The notes under the pieces were generated by a model. It worked only from the letters and a program-made list of their open reading frames with translations, was not told where the DNA came from and searched no databases. Both the position numbers and the translations under genes were made by a program. This document shows, in pieces, positions 14,101-29,100 of a stretch of 64,000 nt of DNA (the stretch's first letter is position 1; each line of letters begins with the position of its first letter). The DNA is taken from NCBI GenBank assembly GCA_015143295.1, contig CM026564.1:13504416-13568415 (forward strand). Direction: 5' to 3'. The DNA comes from Tetracentron sinense. Lineage: Eukaryota > Streptophyta > Magnoliopsida > Trochodendrales > Trochodendraceae.

Positions 14101-17100
14101 TAACATTCTCCCCCTGAAGAGGAACCACGGGGGGAAAAAAAAAACAGAACTGACTCGAAAAAGGAAATTTCCTTGGAGATAAACCTCTTACTCATTAAGG
14201 TGTCAAAGACTTTGTATTGTTTATGTATAGAGGAGTACCCCAAAACAAACATTTGGTGGAATTAGGATTCAATTTGTAACGATTTGGACCTAAGACATGA
14301 AGAAAGTAGGTACAACCAATGACACGAAGTAGAAGACTAAAGAGAGGACTCTGGGGATACAATAACTGATGAGGAGATTAGAAGCCCAAAACACGAGAGG
14401 GCATCCTATTGATTAATTAAATATGTTGTATTAAGCACAAAATCTAACCAAATTTTTTATCCACTTTCATTTGTAGGAGCAAACTGCGAGCAACTTCAAG
14501 CAAATATTTTAACATTTTTTTCAAATTGAGTCCGGACTACAGACCATTTTGTGGAGGGTGCGAATGATTTTTTTTATCGGTAAATCATAGGGCAGATGTA
14601 AATAAATATGTAGCGAAACATAATAGTACAACTGGCTCACAAAAAGCGCTAGGGTTCACAAGATTGTAAACCTAGAGGCTAGTACGAGTGCTAAACAGGG
14701 TAAATGAAGATAGAAAGCAGTAACAATAACATGGTAATAACACAATAAAAGATAAGAAAGAACCCAGAAAAACCGAATAGCCCTGTTACATGGCCACCCT
14801 AAAGCTGATGACACCACATCCTCGAGGTCCCTCACTAAACACTAATCCAGGATGCGACGGCGGATCACAACACAAATCCTCTGGGGAAGAGGACGTTACA
14901 CCATAAAACTCCTCTTTCTCTTCTTCCAAATCGGCAAAGATATCGCACTTGGTAAGAGTGGCCACAACTTAGAGAAGGGAGCCTCCATCCTCGTTGATAG
15001 GCAATAGGATAAGAAGCCCTAAAAGGAAATCGGGAAGACCCATGCCACACCCAAACGTAAGAGGAATTGATTCCATACCTCCATCGCAAAAGGACAATGC
15101 AACACTAGATGATCTACTAATTCCTCTGCTACACATCACATGAAACAACTGAGCCATCTTCCACCATCTATTTTTGGGTGATCATAAGAGATGACTTTTT
15201 CCAGGGATGCGAACCAAAGAAGGAAAGATACCTTGGATGGATACCGTGGCCCCGTGGGTTCCAAGCAGCCATGAAAGGAAAGGGTATCAGAGAGGAGCCT
15301 CACATTGCTAAAGGATCTCACTGAGAACTGACCCTTGTTGTCTAAGGACCAAACATTTCTATCCCTAATCTAAATATAAATGACTACCCTCTCAAGAATG
15401 CTCAAAAACCTCACTAGCACCTCCAACTCCCAGTCGTTTAGTTGCGATGGAGTCTCGGGGTGCACACTGTCGCATTACTCACCATTCAAAATTGGACTTC
15501 ACTGAGGCTTCCTTGTTTGTGGCAAGGTTATACAAAACTCTAAACTCTAAGCGACGACAAACCCACCATAAATCATCCCAAAATTTCACTTCCGCCCCAC
15601 AACCCACATGGAAGCAAGTGAAATTGGAAAACTTGCTATTAGCCCCCATAATGTCATTCCAGCAACTCATCCTATACACACTCCCCACCTCTCATGATTC
15701 CCAGACTGACTTGACCCCTTATCTAGCAATGATCACTTGTTTGTAAAGACTCTCCCTCTCAGTACTAAATCTCTAGAGCCACTTCCTTAATAGAGCCAAA
15801 TTGAAAGAGACCAAAGATAAACCCTCCCTACCAACTAAGAATCCCTCTATGACGGACATGGACTCTCTTATGATAATTCTACTTAAAGCCTTAGTAATCA
15901 TGATAAATAGGAAAGGGGAGATTGGATCACATTGCCTCAAACCTCGAGTACTCTTGAAGAAACCTGTTGGACACCAGTTAATCAGAATTAAAACTGACAC
16001 AGTCGAGTAACAAGCCTTCATCCATTTCCTCCATCTGATGCCAAAACCCATCCTACCAAACATGTAGTCTAGAAGTTCCAGTCAATGTGGTCGTAAGATT
16101 TTTCAAATCTATTTTCATATAATACCCAGCCGACCCAATCGTAACCTTTCCTTTAGACATTCATTCGTTGTCAATACGCCATCTGGGATCTAGCGACCAC
16201 CCATAAATGCTCCTTAGGTAGGGAAATGATAGAGCTAATGACATATTTCAATCTCGAGGTTAGCAGTTTGGCCAAAATTTTATGCACTCCCTATTAAACT
16301 AGTGGATATCCCGGGCCCCTTCCACCTTAGGAAGAAGAGCTATGAAAGTGCTTTTAAAAAACCGATCAAAATTCCCAGAGCCATTGGGCACCTCATCTCG
16401 ACTTCTCGAGTTCTCAACAAGTACAACCAAATAAAGCGAGAGTAATTATTAATAGTGATATCCAAACAATGACAAAGTGGGAGAAGGTTCCAAACATCAG
16501 ATTGCACAATTTCAAACGGAAAGAACTTTTATTGTTGAGAGAAAAAGAAACACGATTGTTTATCTAGTTCACAAGTTTCATAATGCAAACTTTATGGATT
16601 GATTGATCCAAACAGACGTATAAATACAATTTTTAAAGATTGAAATGGAAAGTGACCTAACCGACAATGTCAGAGAAAAATTGATTTTTTCTTAAAAGCA
16701 CTATGAGCCTGAATTCACTAGATAGGAGCAGGAGCCTGATCCAAGATATAAAGTTCATCCGTTTTATACCCACTCCCAATCTGTCGTTGTGTCACTTGTC
16801 CTGAAACACACAGTGATGAAAAAAGATTATACTAAAACTCAATTTCTTAGTTAGACTGCTAATAGAAAAAAGAATAGTAGAGAAGCCAAGAACATATAAC
16901 AGAGAAGATAATGCGAGATTAGGAGTATTGAAGTTTCATTTCCCAAATACGAAGGAAAAAGACCCATCTGCTATTTTAACTCTCAAATAGTTCGTGAAGA
17001 TAGAGGACGTACTAGACAGGTGATTTGAGGCTCCTAAATCAAAGATAAGGGAATCTCATCTGATGTTAAGGAAGAGACATGATGGGTAGATGCATGAGTA

Positions 17101-20100
17101 CATGTTTGAGCAAAAGAAGTTGAAGATCCAGTAGATATATCATATATCAAGAAGTGATGAAAGCACTCAAATTCCTCTTTATACTAGTAGAGTGTCCTTC
17201 AAGGACTGCTGAGAATGGCGTGGTACAATAGAGGATTCCTCAAGAGAAGCTATACTCGTGGGAGGGGCACTTTGCGCTGTAGTTAGATCTGGTTGAGTGC
17301 ATAATTACCAAGTACTCCGATTTAAAAAAAAAATCTTGAATAATACCCAACTTGTTCATCGAACGTTTAATTCAAGAAGTATTCCCGAGTTTTGGAAAAA
17401 TAGCGACTTTTTTGAAAAGCCACGAAAACACGAATTGTTCACGATTTTTTTGAAAAAGTCCTGAATAAATATCGAATATATGAAATATATTTGTTTATAC
17501 CTTTCATAATTAGTAATCTCATTTTGTATATTTTCATTTCTTACCCGAGATTTTCCCTATTTATTTATGAATTTTCCGAATTTTGGCGATTTTTTCCAAA
17601 CTTTTTCCTAGATGAATTATTCCCGAACCCTGACTTGGTAACTATGGTTGAGTGTACTTGGTTGGCCTACCAACAAGGTTCGAACATGTCACCTTAGTGT
17701 GATGAGTTCTTCCACAGTAGACACATTTTAATTTGTTCTTCTCACCCCCCTTTGGTTTGCGAGGAACTCTCTGTTCCCTCTTTGTGGTAAAGGCAGATGC
17801 AGATGCTAAGGTAGAGTGCTCAGAAATATTAGAAGATGAGTGCATAACGAATATCTACTCTCTTCTCCTTAGACCAAGCATACACTTGATTCAAAGAGGG
17901 TAGCTCATCCTTACTTAAGATCTGGACCTGTGCTAATTCAAATTCCTGGTTCCATCAAGCCAAGAATTCAAAGATTTGGTTTTGCTCAATCAATCTTCAG
18001 TAACTCTCCGCATCAGAAGTGTATATAGCTCGATACATCTAATAGTGATCAAGCTCTTCCCACATGCCACGTAGGCTAGTAAAGTATTCAATTTTGGATC
18101 TCTCCCTTTGACGAATGTGGGAGATATGTTGCTTCATTGCTAGATGTAGGCAATATTATGGATTTGGGAGTAAATTTGAGCAATAAAATCCTAAATCTAT
18201 CTAGTTGTTTACAGAAAAAAAAAAATACGTCACACCTGGGCTTGTATAGAATGAAGGAGCTAACTCATGACAGTAAGATTTTCTAATTCCCATTTGTCAT
18301 GGGCTGGGTCAGTTACACATCTCTTTAATCCTCCCCATAATATCACCCAATTTTTCGCGACTACCAATAAGCATCTTGGTAGATTAAACCATTCAAAGTA
18401 ATTTCTTTCATCTAGTTTTATAGTGCTAATTTGCATACTTCGATTGTCTGAATAAGAAACCGCAAAGGGCTTGAGGAAACTGCCTTCCATACCAATAATC
18501 CTAGACATACGTCAATTTTAGGAATTAAAAAACTAACAATGGAATAACCCAAGGCACTTAAATACCAAAAACACCTCAAGTAGAGGTCCAAAACAATACT
18601 AATTTACACAAATCAGTAACCCAAATACCTCATAAAATTTTACCAATCAAATTTCCTTCATATAAATAGGCTCAATCATACCCAATATCAGAGAACATGT
18701 AATATTTGAAGAAAAATTGATGTAGAGTCTCCAAAAGACAACCAATCTTCATGAAACTTGTTTCATAAATTTGCAATCGTCAAATCACAGCAAATTTCAT
18801 CAATGAACAACACCAAAATAGCCCAAACACATCTCCCAAGTTGTTTGATTATAAAACTGATTTGTTTAACCTAAATCAAAGAACTGGGGAAAACACCATC
18901 AAGAACTTGTCAATTTTTTTTTTTGAAATAATTACTACAATTCCCCAAAAGTACAAATCTCTAAAAAAAACCAACTTTTTCTAACATAGAGGGAGAAACA
19001 CTGTTCACTGGCACTGTTCAGAGGTCTATTCACGACACTGTTAATGTACCTGTTTACGGACATTGTTCACGAATGGTCCATAAAAAAGAAAAAGGATATA
19101 GGCCTTGTCTTCCTGCTCTGTTACCAAGTAAAAAGCTAGGGTTTGATACCTACGATTTATAGAAGAGAAGAAAAAGAAAGAGAGAGGAACAAGGTTTGGA
19201 ATAATGTCTTCAAACCTTTTAGATCTCCTTTTATATCATTAATCAGATGAAAGTACATAAATGCTCTTAAGTTTATAAAAGACAATACATAATCACTAGC
19301 AATAAAGTAACTAGACTAGCAATAAAGTAACTAGGCAGTAAGGAGGTAATGGACTTATTTAGATGGTCCATTACAACAATTTTTAAACCTAAAATCGACA
19401 ACGGAATAGTTATTTTTGGCCTAAAAATTGACCAATGAAGGAAAAATAGGCTCACAAGGGTTCTAATCCTAAGGGTGTTTTCCAACACCCAAAATGACCC
19501 TCATTCGATTTTTAAGGTTTTTGTAACCTATTGATGAATACTGTTGTGTATCGTATTAGTATCAATCGTATGGACCAATGCTGTTACGATAATCCACAAT
19601 ATTGCTCGATACATTAATTTTTTTTTTAAAAAGGTAAAATGAATACGTATCGGTATGTATCGAGGTATTGTGACACATAATCGATACAGGAGTAAAAATA
19701 TAGATATGTGTTCAGGTGTGTTGATACCCCTAAAAACCGATACCATCAATACGCTTCAATATTTTAAATCATGCATGTTCATTCCATTATCTTGGGCTAT
19801 ATCTGGTCTCTCTTACTAAATGTCTCCCTAAAAACCTTCTCTCCATCTCTTTCTCTCTCTAACCTCTCTCTGAAAACCTTCCTTTATCTCTCTACAAATC
19901 GTCCTCTCCCTCTGAAACCCACATACCTAATCCTACCCCTCCCCTCCTCTTTGTCTCTGATGCTATCCAGCCTGGGTAAAAATGCCATAATTTACCCTTG
20001 CTGATGTTGGATCCGGTTGTTTCAATGTGAAATCCCCAGAAAGCACTACTGCAGTTACTGTTTACTTTTGCAGTTTTTTCTTTTTTGGATACATTTCTGG

Positions 20101-23100
20101 GTTCGGTGTCAGATGGATCCATCTAAGTTTCTGGTTCCTAGGTTGGCCAGTGTGTTCCAGGTTTTAGAATTGGTCTAAATTCCATTTTATACAAACCACT
20201 CAATGTTGTTTCAGTGACTCTGTTAAGTTGATCAGAATTGATACTACCATCCTGTGAATTTGAGCTTCAAACATCCAGTAAGGTTTTCATTATTTAATCA
20301 CAGAAGTGCCCTAGTTATTTCTTCATAGCATAATGACATTATCCTTTTCTCACACTATTGACTTTTAGTTTTGTTCAGATCATCTATGTTAACTTTCTAT
20401 TGTGGACTGCAAATATATGCAGGTTTTGGTAATTGCAGTTTTGTTAAAGATAATAATGAGACGAAGGTTTTCCATAATTCAGGTTAGTCTGAACTTCTAA
20501 ATAATCTTCTTTTGACCTATTTGGCATTTTAAAGGTTTTGTAGGTAGACAGTTGATATAAACTCATTTATTGTCACACATGATCATTTATATCCTCCCGT
20601 GCCATGTTAATTCTAATATATGTATGTGATTCTGATTCATTGTTGCGTGACAGTGGGAGGCTCTTGCTTTGCTGCTCATTGGAATTAGTGTAAATCAGAT
20701 GCGATCTTTACCTGAGGGTACTAGTGCTTTGGGTCTTCCAATTGCAACGGGTGCATACATGTACACATTGATATTTGTAAGTGATCTGATGCATACTCTC
20801 GATTTCTTTAATCACAATTGCTGTCATGAGTTTGATATGGGCTTGTTTGTGTGACTGGAGTGGACCAGTATCAGTGGTTATGGCATTTGCCGAAATGGAT
20901 CCATTTCCTTCTGGTAGTGCAAATGTTTTTATTTTTTTATTGAAAAATGAAGATAATAGAATATCATAGAGCAAAACATCCAAGGTATAAAAAATGGAGA
21001 CCAAAAGATGGCCTAAACAACTAAATATCAACCATACACATCTAACTGGTTATAGTGGTGCAATCACTCTAACATGTCAAGCTGATTCCTAGTTATTTGA
21101 TTTCAAATGTTTAAGATTGATTTCTGGATATTTTGATCAATTGGTTGTGGGTTGTTTCATAATCTTTTCCTCCAAATGGTATTCTGAAAGCTATTTGATA
21201 TTTGTAATTTCAGATATACAAGAGGTACTAGTGAATCGTTTGCCATGCAAGCAGTTTAACTAAAATTACCCTATTCAACAGTACTTTTTTTTATTCTTAT
21301 TTTTGTTTGCCCTTTGGGATTATCTATATACGATGGCGCCTTACTTTAGGACCTCAATGTACAGGTAACTGTTCCATCATTGGCATCAGTCTTCAATGAG
21401 TATGCTTTGAAGAGCCAATTCGAGACAAGCATTTATCTTCAGGTGATTCTTTAACGATGAGTATGATTGCTTGTAAAATTGGGTGCTCGAAATTAGAAAA
21501 TAAGTTGGGAATCCATGGTTATTGCATTTCTTTTCTGTGAAGTAAAATATTCAGTGTCAGTTTCTATATACGTTCTGTGTACAAGTATAGGCAGTGGTAC
21601 TTTTCTTTTTGTGTCTTTTCTTTCATCATTTTAGTGGCTCAGATGACCTAACTGCGTTTCTCTAATAATATCAAAAGTAGTATTCCATTGTTTGTAAACT
21701 GTTTGTAGCCACTCTTTTGATCCTCTTGTTGCACATTGTACAATGTAGAAAAAGTGAGGCTCGAAAAATGAATGTTGGGATGCGAAGTTGTTGCTGAAAT
21801 AGTTTTCCTCTTGAAGTAGATTATTAAAACTATAAGATGTATTTGTAAGGTAATATCAACATATACCAAGGAGTAAACTATTACAGTGAGCCATTTGATG
21901 CTCTAATTCCATTTTAACTTGAACTCAATCTTTTTAATAACCTTGATTCAGGTCCATCCACTTTCCGTGAGCCATTCTGGGATGCCGCATCGCCTTCATG
22001 CGTCCTACTTTATCTTTTTCTTTTGGTAAATAACAATTGACAACGAAAGAGAGAACAAAGCTTAAGGAGATTGCCTCCTAAGAACAAGGAGGGTCATGCT
22101 GTTCTTACCGAGCGATATGCCCATCTCTTTGGCACTGCTTAAGAGTGCGAGGAAAAAATCTGACTCTTAGCAAATTTGAAAAAAAAAAAAAAACAACATA
22201 CAACTAGCAAAAACACTAACATGAACCATCAAACCCATCAGGTGATACACAACATAGGAAAAGAAAACATTAGAAGGCAAAATAGTTTTTTTATTTATTT
22301 TAAATCATGCTTTATGAAGTTGATACCATACCAAGCCGGAGGCAATAACTAAGAAAACTCAATATGGCCTAAAGTTATGCACTACATTGTATCGTTTTCT
22401 CATTCATGTCATGAAAGTAGAAGGCCACACTTATGCAAATAATGATAGAATGGTAGAAGAAACATAAAGGCATGTCCTCGGGTGATTCTGAATCATTACT
22501 CGATCCATTTGATTGGCTCCAAATAAAGATTGGGCTGAGTCCTTAAACATAAAAGATTGCAAAAGAGATACAGCATTAGCAATAATTGTGGCATATCACA
22601 ATTGCCTAAAAGAGTACAATTGATCGCATTGATTAACACAAGGTTAACAAAAGATTGCAAACACGTTTATACCACATGAGTGTGCTGTTTGAAGGTGACC
22701 AAGCCACCATATTTATTGTTGGTGGCGACTCCAAATTCTCCTACTAGTACACTTGTGCTAGTTTGGGAAAGATCTTGTTTCCACACACTTGTGTACAAAA
22801 CATTCCAAACGGCTCTATGTTAAAATAGCTAATAAAATCGGCCTAACAGATTAGCCCAAAACTACTCCTATTTTGTATTATTCCACAATATTGCATATGG
22901 AATTCCAAACTTTGTTTTTTTTTTAAAAAAAAAACGGTCATCATCAGTTTTCCATGTGAAAAACTAAAGAAAAGAAAACATTCCAAAAATTTGAATTCAA
23001 CTCAAGATGGCAGACTAAATATAGGCAGATAAGATATTTGAGAAAATATGGCCCTACAAAATTTTTATCTCAGAATCATATGGAAATGCTATCTGTTTTC

Positions 23101-26100
23101 TAAATGAAGCACCCTTATTTCTATAGTATTTCCTTACCCTTGCAAAGAAGATCAGATATAAACACAGAAGCATCCAAGGTTATTAAATCGTAATCGAATC
23201 GTAAAATCATTTTAGGACTGATTCGATTTAAATCGGGATTCAAACCGTAAATCGTAAGATTCAATCCATTATTTTAAAAAATATTTAAAAAATACAAAAA
23301 ATTACTTAATGAATCAGAAAAATAGAATAATCTATTATCCAAAAGGTTTCATTCATATTTATTTATAAAAGAAAGTAATGAATTTTTCATTGCATACACT
23401 ATAAAAAATGCAAATGATCTCCCTAAAATTTTAAAAAAACCAATATCATTAAAGATAAATCAACAAAAGTAAACTTATATAATCATGTTACATGAGATTA
23501 AGTATCAAAAGACTTGTATAATTAAAAAGACTAATAAAATAAACTATCAAGTTTTTCCAAAATCCAACTCCATCATCTTTTTCATTCTTTCATCTCCTCT
23601 CCTTTCACAACAACAGAGAGACAACCTAAATAGGGGTTTTGGCATTTCCGTAATAGTGGTTTTCCTGTTTCTTCTCTTTTCATAAAAATCATAAAGTACC
23701 TTTAGAAAATCAAAAGAATAAAAAATATTTTTTGAGTATTGGTCCGTAAAAGGGGTTTTGTGCTCAAATTGTATGAATCGCATGAATCTTACGATTTGAA
23801 TCGCAAATCATAATATGAATCGCAAATCAAATGAGATTTACTCAATTAAGATTTTCACCCCCGATTTGAATCGTTTTGATTGGGATTCAAATCAAATCGT
23901 AAGATTTGAATCGTAAATCGCAAGGATTTAACAACCATGGAAGCATCAACAACTTCTCACTTCCTTCATTGTATTTTTTTCAATCTCATACAAACGATCT
24001 TTGCAACATATTAGAAAATTGTACAGAAAAATATCAGAAAATCAGAACATGAAATGTTTTTTATTTTTAAAAAATAAAATAATAAAAGAAGAAATTGAAC
24101 CCCAAATGAGTTAAAACCCACCTGCAATCTTGAATCATGGAGGATGTAATCAGTGGAGTCAGAAAAACCCTTCTCATTCATTGGCATCAATAACCGGATG
24201 AGACTTGCGAAAGACCATTTGGACTCCTGCGGTTTGAGCTCGTGCTTCAACCAGATCAGCTCCCAACTGCGGACAATGAGAACCAGCCAAAATCCATGTC
24301 TTCAAGAATCAAAATCAACCCCAAAAAGAAACCCCAAATCAGAACTCTTCAATGAAAACCCCTATAAATGAAAAACACAACACAAAAACCATATCTTTGG
24401 GTTCTCAGTACGAGACAGAATGCTGCCTAGCCAATATTTACCTTTGGATTCTCAATGTGTGATGCTTAAGAATACCATATGACAAGAGAGTAAAATATTG
24501 GTGTTTAGTTTGATTTAAAATTTTTTTTTGGAGTTTCAGAATAAATGAGTCTCGGGTAAATTATGGGGGAGATGAGCGGTCTTTACATCGGAAGAGGAAA
24601 ATAGTTTTTTTGGAAGAAGAAGGAGCTAACTCATGACAGTAAGATTTTCTAATTCCCATTTGTCATGGGCTGGGTCAGTTACACATCTCTTTAATCCTCC
24701 CCATAATATCACCCAATTTTTCGCGACTACCAATAAGCATCTTGGTAGATTAAACCATTCAAAGTAATTTCTTTCATCTAGTTTTATAGTGCTAATTTGC
24801 ATACTTCGATTGTCTGAATAAGAAACCGCAAAGGGCTTGAGGAAACTGCCTTCCATACCAATAATCCTAGACATACGTCAATTTTAGGAATTAAAAAACT
24901 AACAATGGAATAACCCAAGGCACTTAAATACCAAAAACACCTCAAGTAGAGGTCCAAAACAATACTAATTTACACAAATCAGTAACCCAAATACCTCATA
25001 AAATTTTACCAATCAAATTTCCTTCATATAAATAGGCTCAATCATACCCAATATCAGAGAACATGTAATATTTGAAGAAAAATTGATGTAGAGTCTCCAA
25101 AAGACAACCAATCTTCATGAAACTTGTTTCATAAATTTGCAATCGTCAAATCACAGCAAATTTCATCAATGAACAACACCAAAATAGCCCAAACACATCT
25201 CCCAAGTTGTTTGATTATAAAACTGATTTGTTTAACCTAAATCAAAGAACTGGGGAAAACACCATCAAGAACTTGTCAATTTTTTTTTTTGAAATAATTA
25301 CTACAATTCCCCAAAAGTACAAATCTCTAAAAAAAACCAACTTTTTCTAACATAGAGGGAGAAACACTGTTCACTGGCACTGTTCAGAGGTCTATTCACG
25401 ACACTGTTAATGTACCTGTTTACGGACATTGTTCACGAATGGTCCATAAAAAGAAAAAGGATATAGGCCTTGTCTTCCTGCTCTGTTACCAAGTAAAAAG
25501 CTAGGGTTTGATACCTACGATTTATAGAAGAGAAGAAAAAGAAAGAGAGAGGAACAAGGTTTGGAATAATGTCTTCAAACCTTTTAGATCTCCTTTTATA
25601 TCATTAATCAGATGAAAGTACATAAATGCTCTTAAGTTTATAAAAGACAATACATAATCACTAGCAATAAAGTAACTAGACTAGCAATAAAGTAACTAGG
25701 CAGTAAGGAGGTAATGGACTTATTTAGATGGTCCATTACAACAATTTTTAAACCTAAAATCGACAACGGAATAGTTATTTTTGGCCTAAAAATTGACCAA
25801 TGAAGGAAAAATAGGCTCACAAGGGTTCTAATCCTAAGGGTGTTTTCCAACACCCAAAATGACCCTCATTCGATTTTTAAGGTTTTTGTAACCTATTGAT
25901 GAATACTGTTGTGTATCGTATTAGTATCAATCGTATGGACCAATGCTGTTACGATAATCCACAATATTGCTCGATACATTAATTTTTTTTTTTAAAAAGG
26001 TAAAATGAATACGTATCGGTATGTATCGAGGTATTGTGACACATAATCGATACAGGAGTAAAAATATAGATATGTGTTCAGGTGTGTTGATACCCCTAAA

Positions 26101-29100
26101 AACCGATACCATCAATACGCTTCAATATTTTAAATCATGCATGTTCATTCCATTATCTTGGGCTATATCTGGTCTCTCTTACTAAATGTCTCCCTAAAAA
26201 CCTTCTCTCCATCTCTTTCTCTCTCTAACCTCTCTCTGAAAACCTTCCTTTATCTCTCTACAAATCGTCCTCTCCCTCTGAAACCCACATACCTAATCCT
26301 ATCCCTCCCCTCCTCTTTGTCTCTGATGCTATCCAGCCTGGGTAAAAATGCCATAATTTACCCTTGCTGATGTTGGATCCGGTTGTTTCAATGTGAAATC
26401 CCCAGAAAGCACTACTGCAGTTACTGTTTACTTTTGCAGTTTTTTCTTTTTTGGATACATTTCTGGGTTCGGTGTCAGATGGATCCATCTAAGTTTCTGG
26501 TTCCTAGGTTGGCCAGTGTGTTCCAGGTTTTAGAATTGGTCTAAATTCCATTTTATACAAACCACTCAATGTTGTTTCAGTGACTCTGTTAAGTTGATCA
26601 GAATTGATACTACCATCCTGTGAATTTGAGCTTCAAACATCCAGTAAGGTTTTCATTATTTAATCACAGAAGTGCCCTAGTTATTTCTTCATAGCATAAT
26701 GACATTATCCTTTTCTCACACTATTGACTTTTAGTTTTGTTCAGATCATCTATGTTAACTTTCTATTGTGGACTGCAAATATATGCAGGTTTTGGTAATT
26801 GCAGTTTTGTTAAAGATAATAATGAGACGAAGGTTTTCCATAATTCAGGTTAGTCTGAACTTCTAAATAATCTTCTTTTGACCTATTTGGCATTTTAAAG
26901 GTTTTGTAGGTAGACAGTTGATATAAACTCATTTATTGTCACACATGATCATTTATATCCTCCCGTGCCATGTTAATTCTAATATATGTATGTGATTCTG
27001 ATTCATTGTTGCGTGACAGTGGGAGGCTCTTGCTTTGCTGCTCATTGGAATTAGTGTAAATCAGATGCGATCTTTACCTGAGGGTACTAGTGCTTTGGGT
27101 CTTCCAATTGCAACGGGTGCATACATGTACACATTGATATTTGTAAGTGATCTGATGCATACTCTCGATTTCTTTAATCACAATTGCTGTCATGAGTTTG
27201 ATATGGGCTTGTTTGTGTGACTGGAGTGGACCAGTATCAGTGGTTATGGCATTTGCCGAAATGGATCCATTTCCTTCTGGTAGTGCAAATGTTTTTATTT
27301 TTTTTATTGAAAAATGAAGATAATAGAATATCATAGAGCAAAACATCCAAGGTATAAAAAATGGAGACCAAAAGATGGCCTAAACAACTAAATATCAACC
27401 ATACACATCTAACTGGTTATAGTGGTGCAATCACTCTAACATGTCAAGCTGATTCCTAGTTATTTGATTTCAAATGTTTAAGATTGATTTCTGGATATTT
27501 TGATCAATTGGTTGTGGGTTGTTTCATAATCTTTTCCTCCAAATGGTATTCTGAAAGCTATTTGATATTTGTAATTTCAGATATACAAGAGGTACTAGTG
27601 AATCGTTTGCCATGCAAGCAGTTTAACTAAAATTACCCTATTCAACAGTACTTTTTTTTATTCTTATTTTTGTTTGCCCTTTGGGATTATCTATATACGA
27701 TGGCGCCTTACTTTAGGACCTCAATGTACAGGTAACTGTTCCATCATTGGCATCAGTCTTCAATGAGTATGCTTTGAAGAGCCAATTCGAGACAAGCATT
27801 TATCTTCAGGTGATTCTTTAACGATGAGTATGATTGCTTGTAAAATTGGGTGCTCGAAATTAGAAAATAAGTTGGGAATCCATGGTTATTGCATTTCTTT
27901 TCTGTGAAGTAAAATATTCAGTGTCAGTTTCTATATACGTTCTGTGTACAAGTATAGGCAGTGGTACTTTTCTTTTTGTGTCTTTTCTTTCATCATTTTA
28001 GTGGCTCAGATGACCTAACTGCGTTTCTCTAATAATATCAAAAGTAGTATTCCATTGTTTGTAAACTGTTTGTAGCCACTCTTTTGATCCTCTTGTTGCA
28101 CATTGTACAATGTAGAAAAAGTGAGGCTCGAAAAATGAATGTTGGGATGCGAAGTTGTTGCTGAAATAGTTTTCCTCTTGAAGTAGATTATTAAAACTAT
28201 AAGATGTATTTGTAAGGTAATATCAACATATACCAAGGAGTAAACTATTACAGTGAGCCATTTGATGCTCTAATTCCATTTTAACTTGAACTCAATCTTT
28301 TTAATAACCTTGATTCAGGTCCATCCACTTTCCGTGAGCCATTCTGGGATGCCGCATCGCCTTCATGCGTCCTACTTTATCTTTTTCTTTTGGTAAATAA
28401 CAATTGACAACGAAAGAGAGAACAAAGCTTAAGGAGATTGCCTCCTAAGAACAAGGAGGGTCATGCTGTTCTTACCGAGCGATATGCCCATCTCTTTGGC
28501 ACTGCTTAAGAGTGCGAGGAAAAAATCTGACTCTTAGCAAATTTGAAAAAAAAAAAAAAACAACATACAACTAGCAAAAACACTAACATGAACCATCAAA
28601 CCCATCAGGTGATACACAACATAGGAAAAGAAAACATTAGAAGGCAAAATAGTTTTTTTATTTATTTTAAATCATGCTTTATGAAGTTGATACCATACCA
28701 AGCCGGAGGCAATAACTAAGAAAACTCAATATGGCCTAAAGTTATGCACTACATTGTATCGTTTTCTCATTCATGTCATGAAAGTAGAAGGCCACACTTA
28801 TGCAAATAATGATAGAATGGTAGAAGAAACATAAAGGCATGTCCTCGGGTGATTCTGAATCATTACTCGATCCATTTGATTGGCTCCAAATAAAGATTGG
28901 GCTGAGTCCTTAAACATAAAAGATTGCAAAAGAGATACAGCATTAGCAATAATTGTGGCATATCACAATTGCCTAAAAGAGTACAATTGATCGCATTGAT
29001 TAACACAAGGTTAACAAAAGATTGCAAACACGTTTATACCACATGAGTGTGCTGTTTGAAGGTGACCAAGCCACCATATTTATTGTTGGTGGCGACTCCA

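Larger units (their letters stand above)
12254..19378 (-). mobile_element. Ty1/Copia retrotransposon, decayed, with nested LINE and hAT MITE (intron 5)
   Basis: Oriented against the host gene. In minus-strand order it has a 5' LTR (19,378-19,127), a tRNA-Met-like primer site, Gag (18,508-17,642, split around a zinc knuckle), protease and pre-integrase (about 17,290-16,390), more integrase (14,560-14,110), RT (13,700-13,290), RNase H (13,221-12,934), a polypurine tract and a 3' LTR (12,498-12,254). The order Gag-PR-INT-RT-RH defines Copia. A LINE (14,564-about 16,390) and a hAT MITE (17,300-17,646) are inserted in it. Every frame is broken and the RT active-site segment is missing. The LTRs are roughly 80 percent alike by eye, so the insertion is old. 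Confidence 0.85.
18253..24622 (+). repeat. Direct duplication, copy 1 (holds exons 6-8)
   Basis: About 6.37 kb repeated in direct orientation at 24,619-30,994. It runs from inside the Copia Gag, through the 5' LTR, repeat B right part, exons 6-8 and most of intron 8. Differences by eye are few: mainly A or T run lengths, one C/T at about 20,243-20,245 of the flank (acccctcccc versus atccctcccc, near 19,941), and small indels close to the right end. The unit ends at the shared 4-bp gaag. Confidence 0.95.

Noticed and set aside
24626-24874. Separate Copia insertion in intron 8
   Set aside because: It is the copy of 18,260-18,508 carried by the 6.37-kb duplication, not an independent element.
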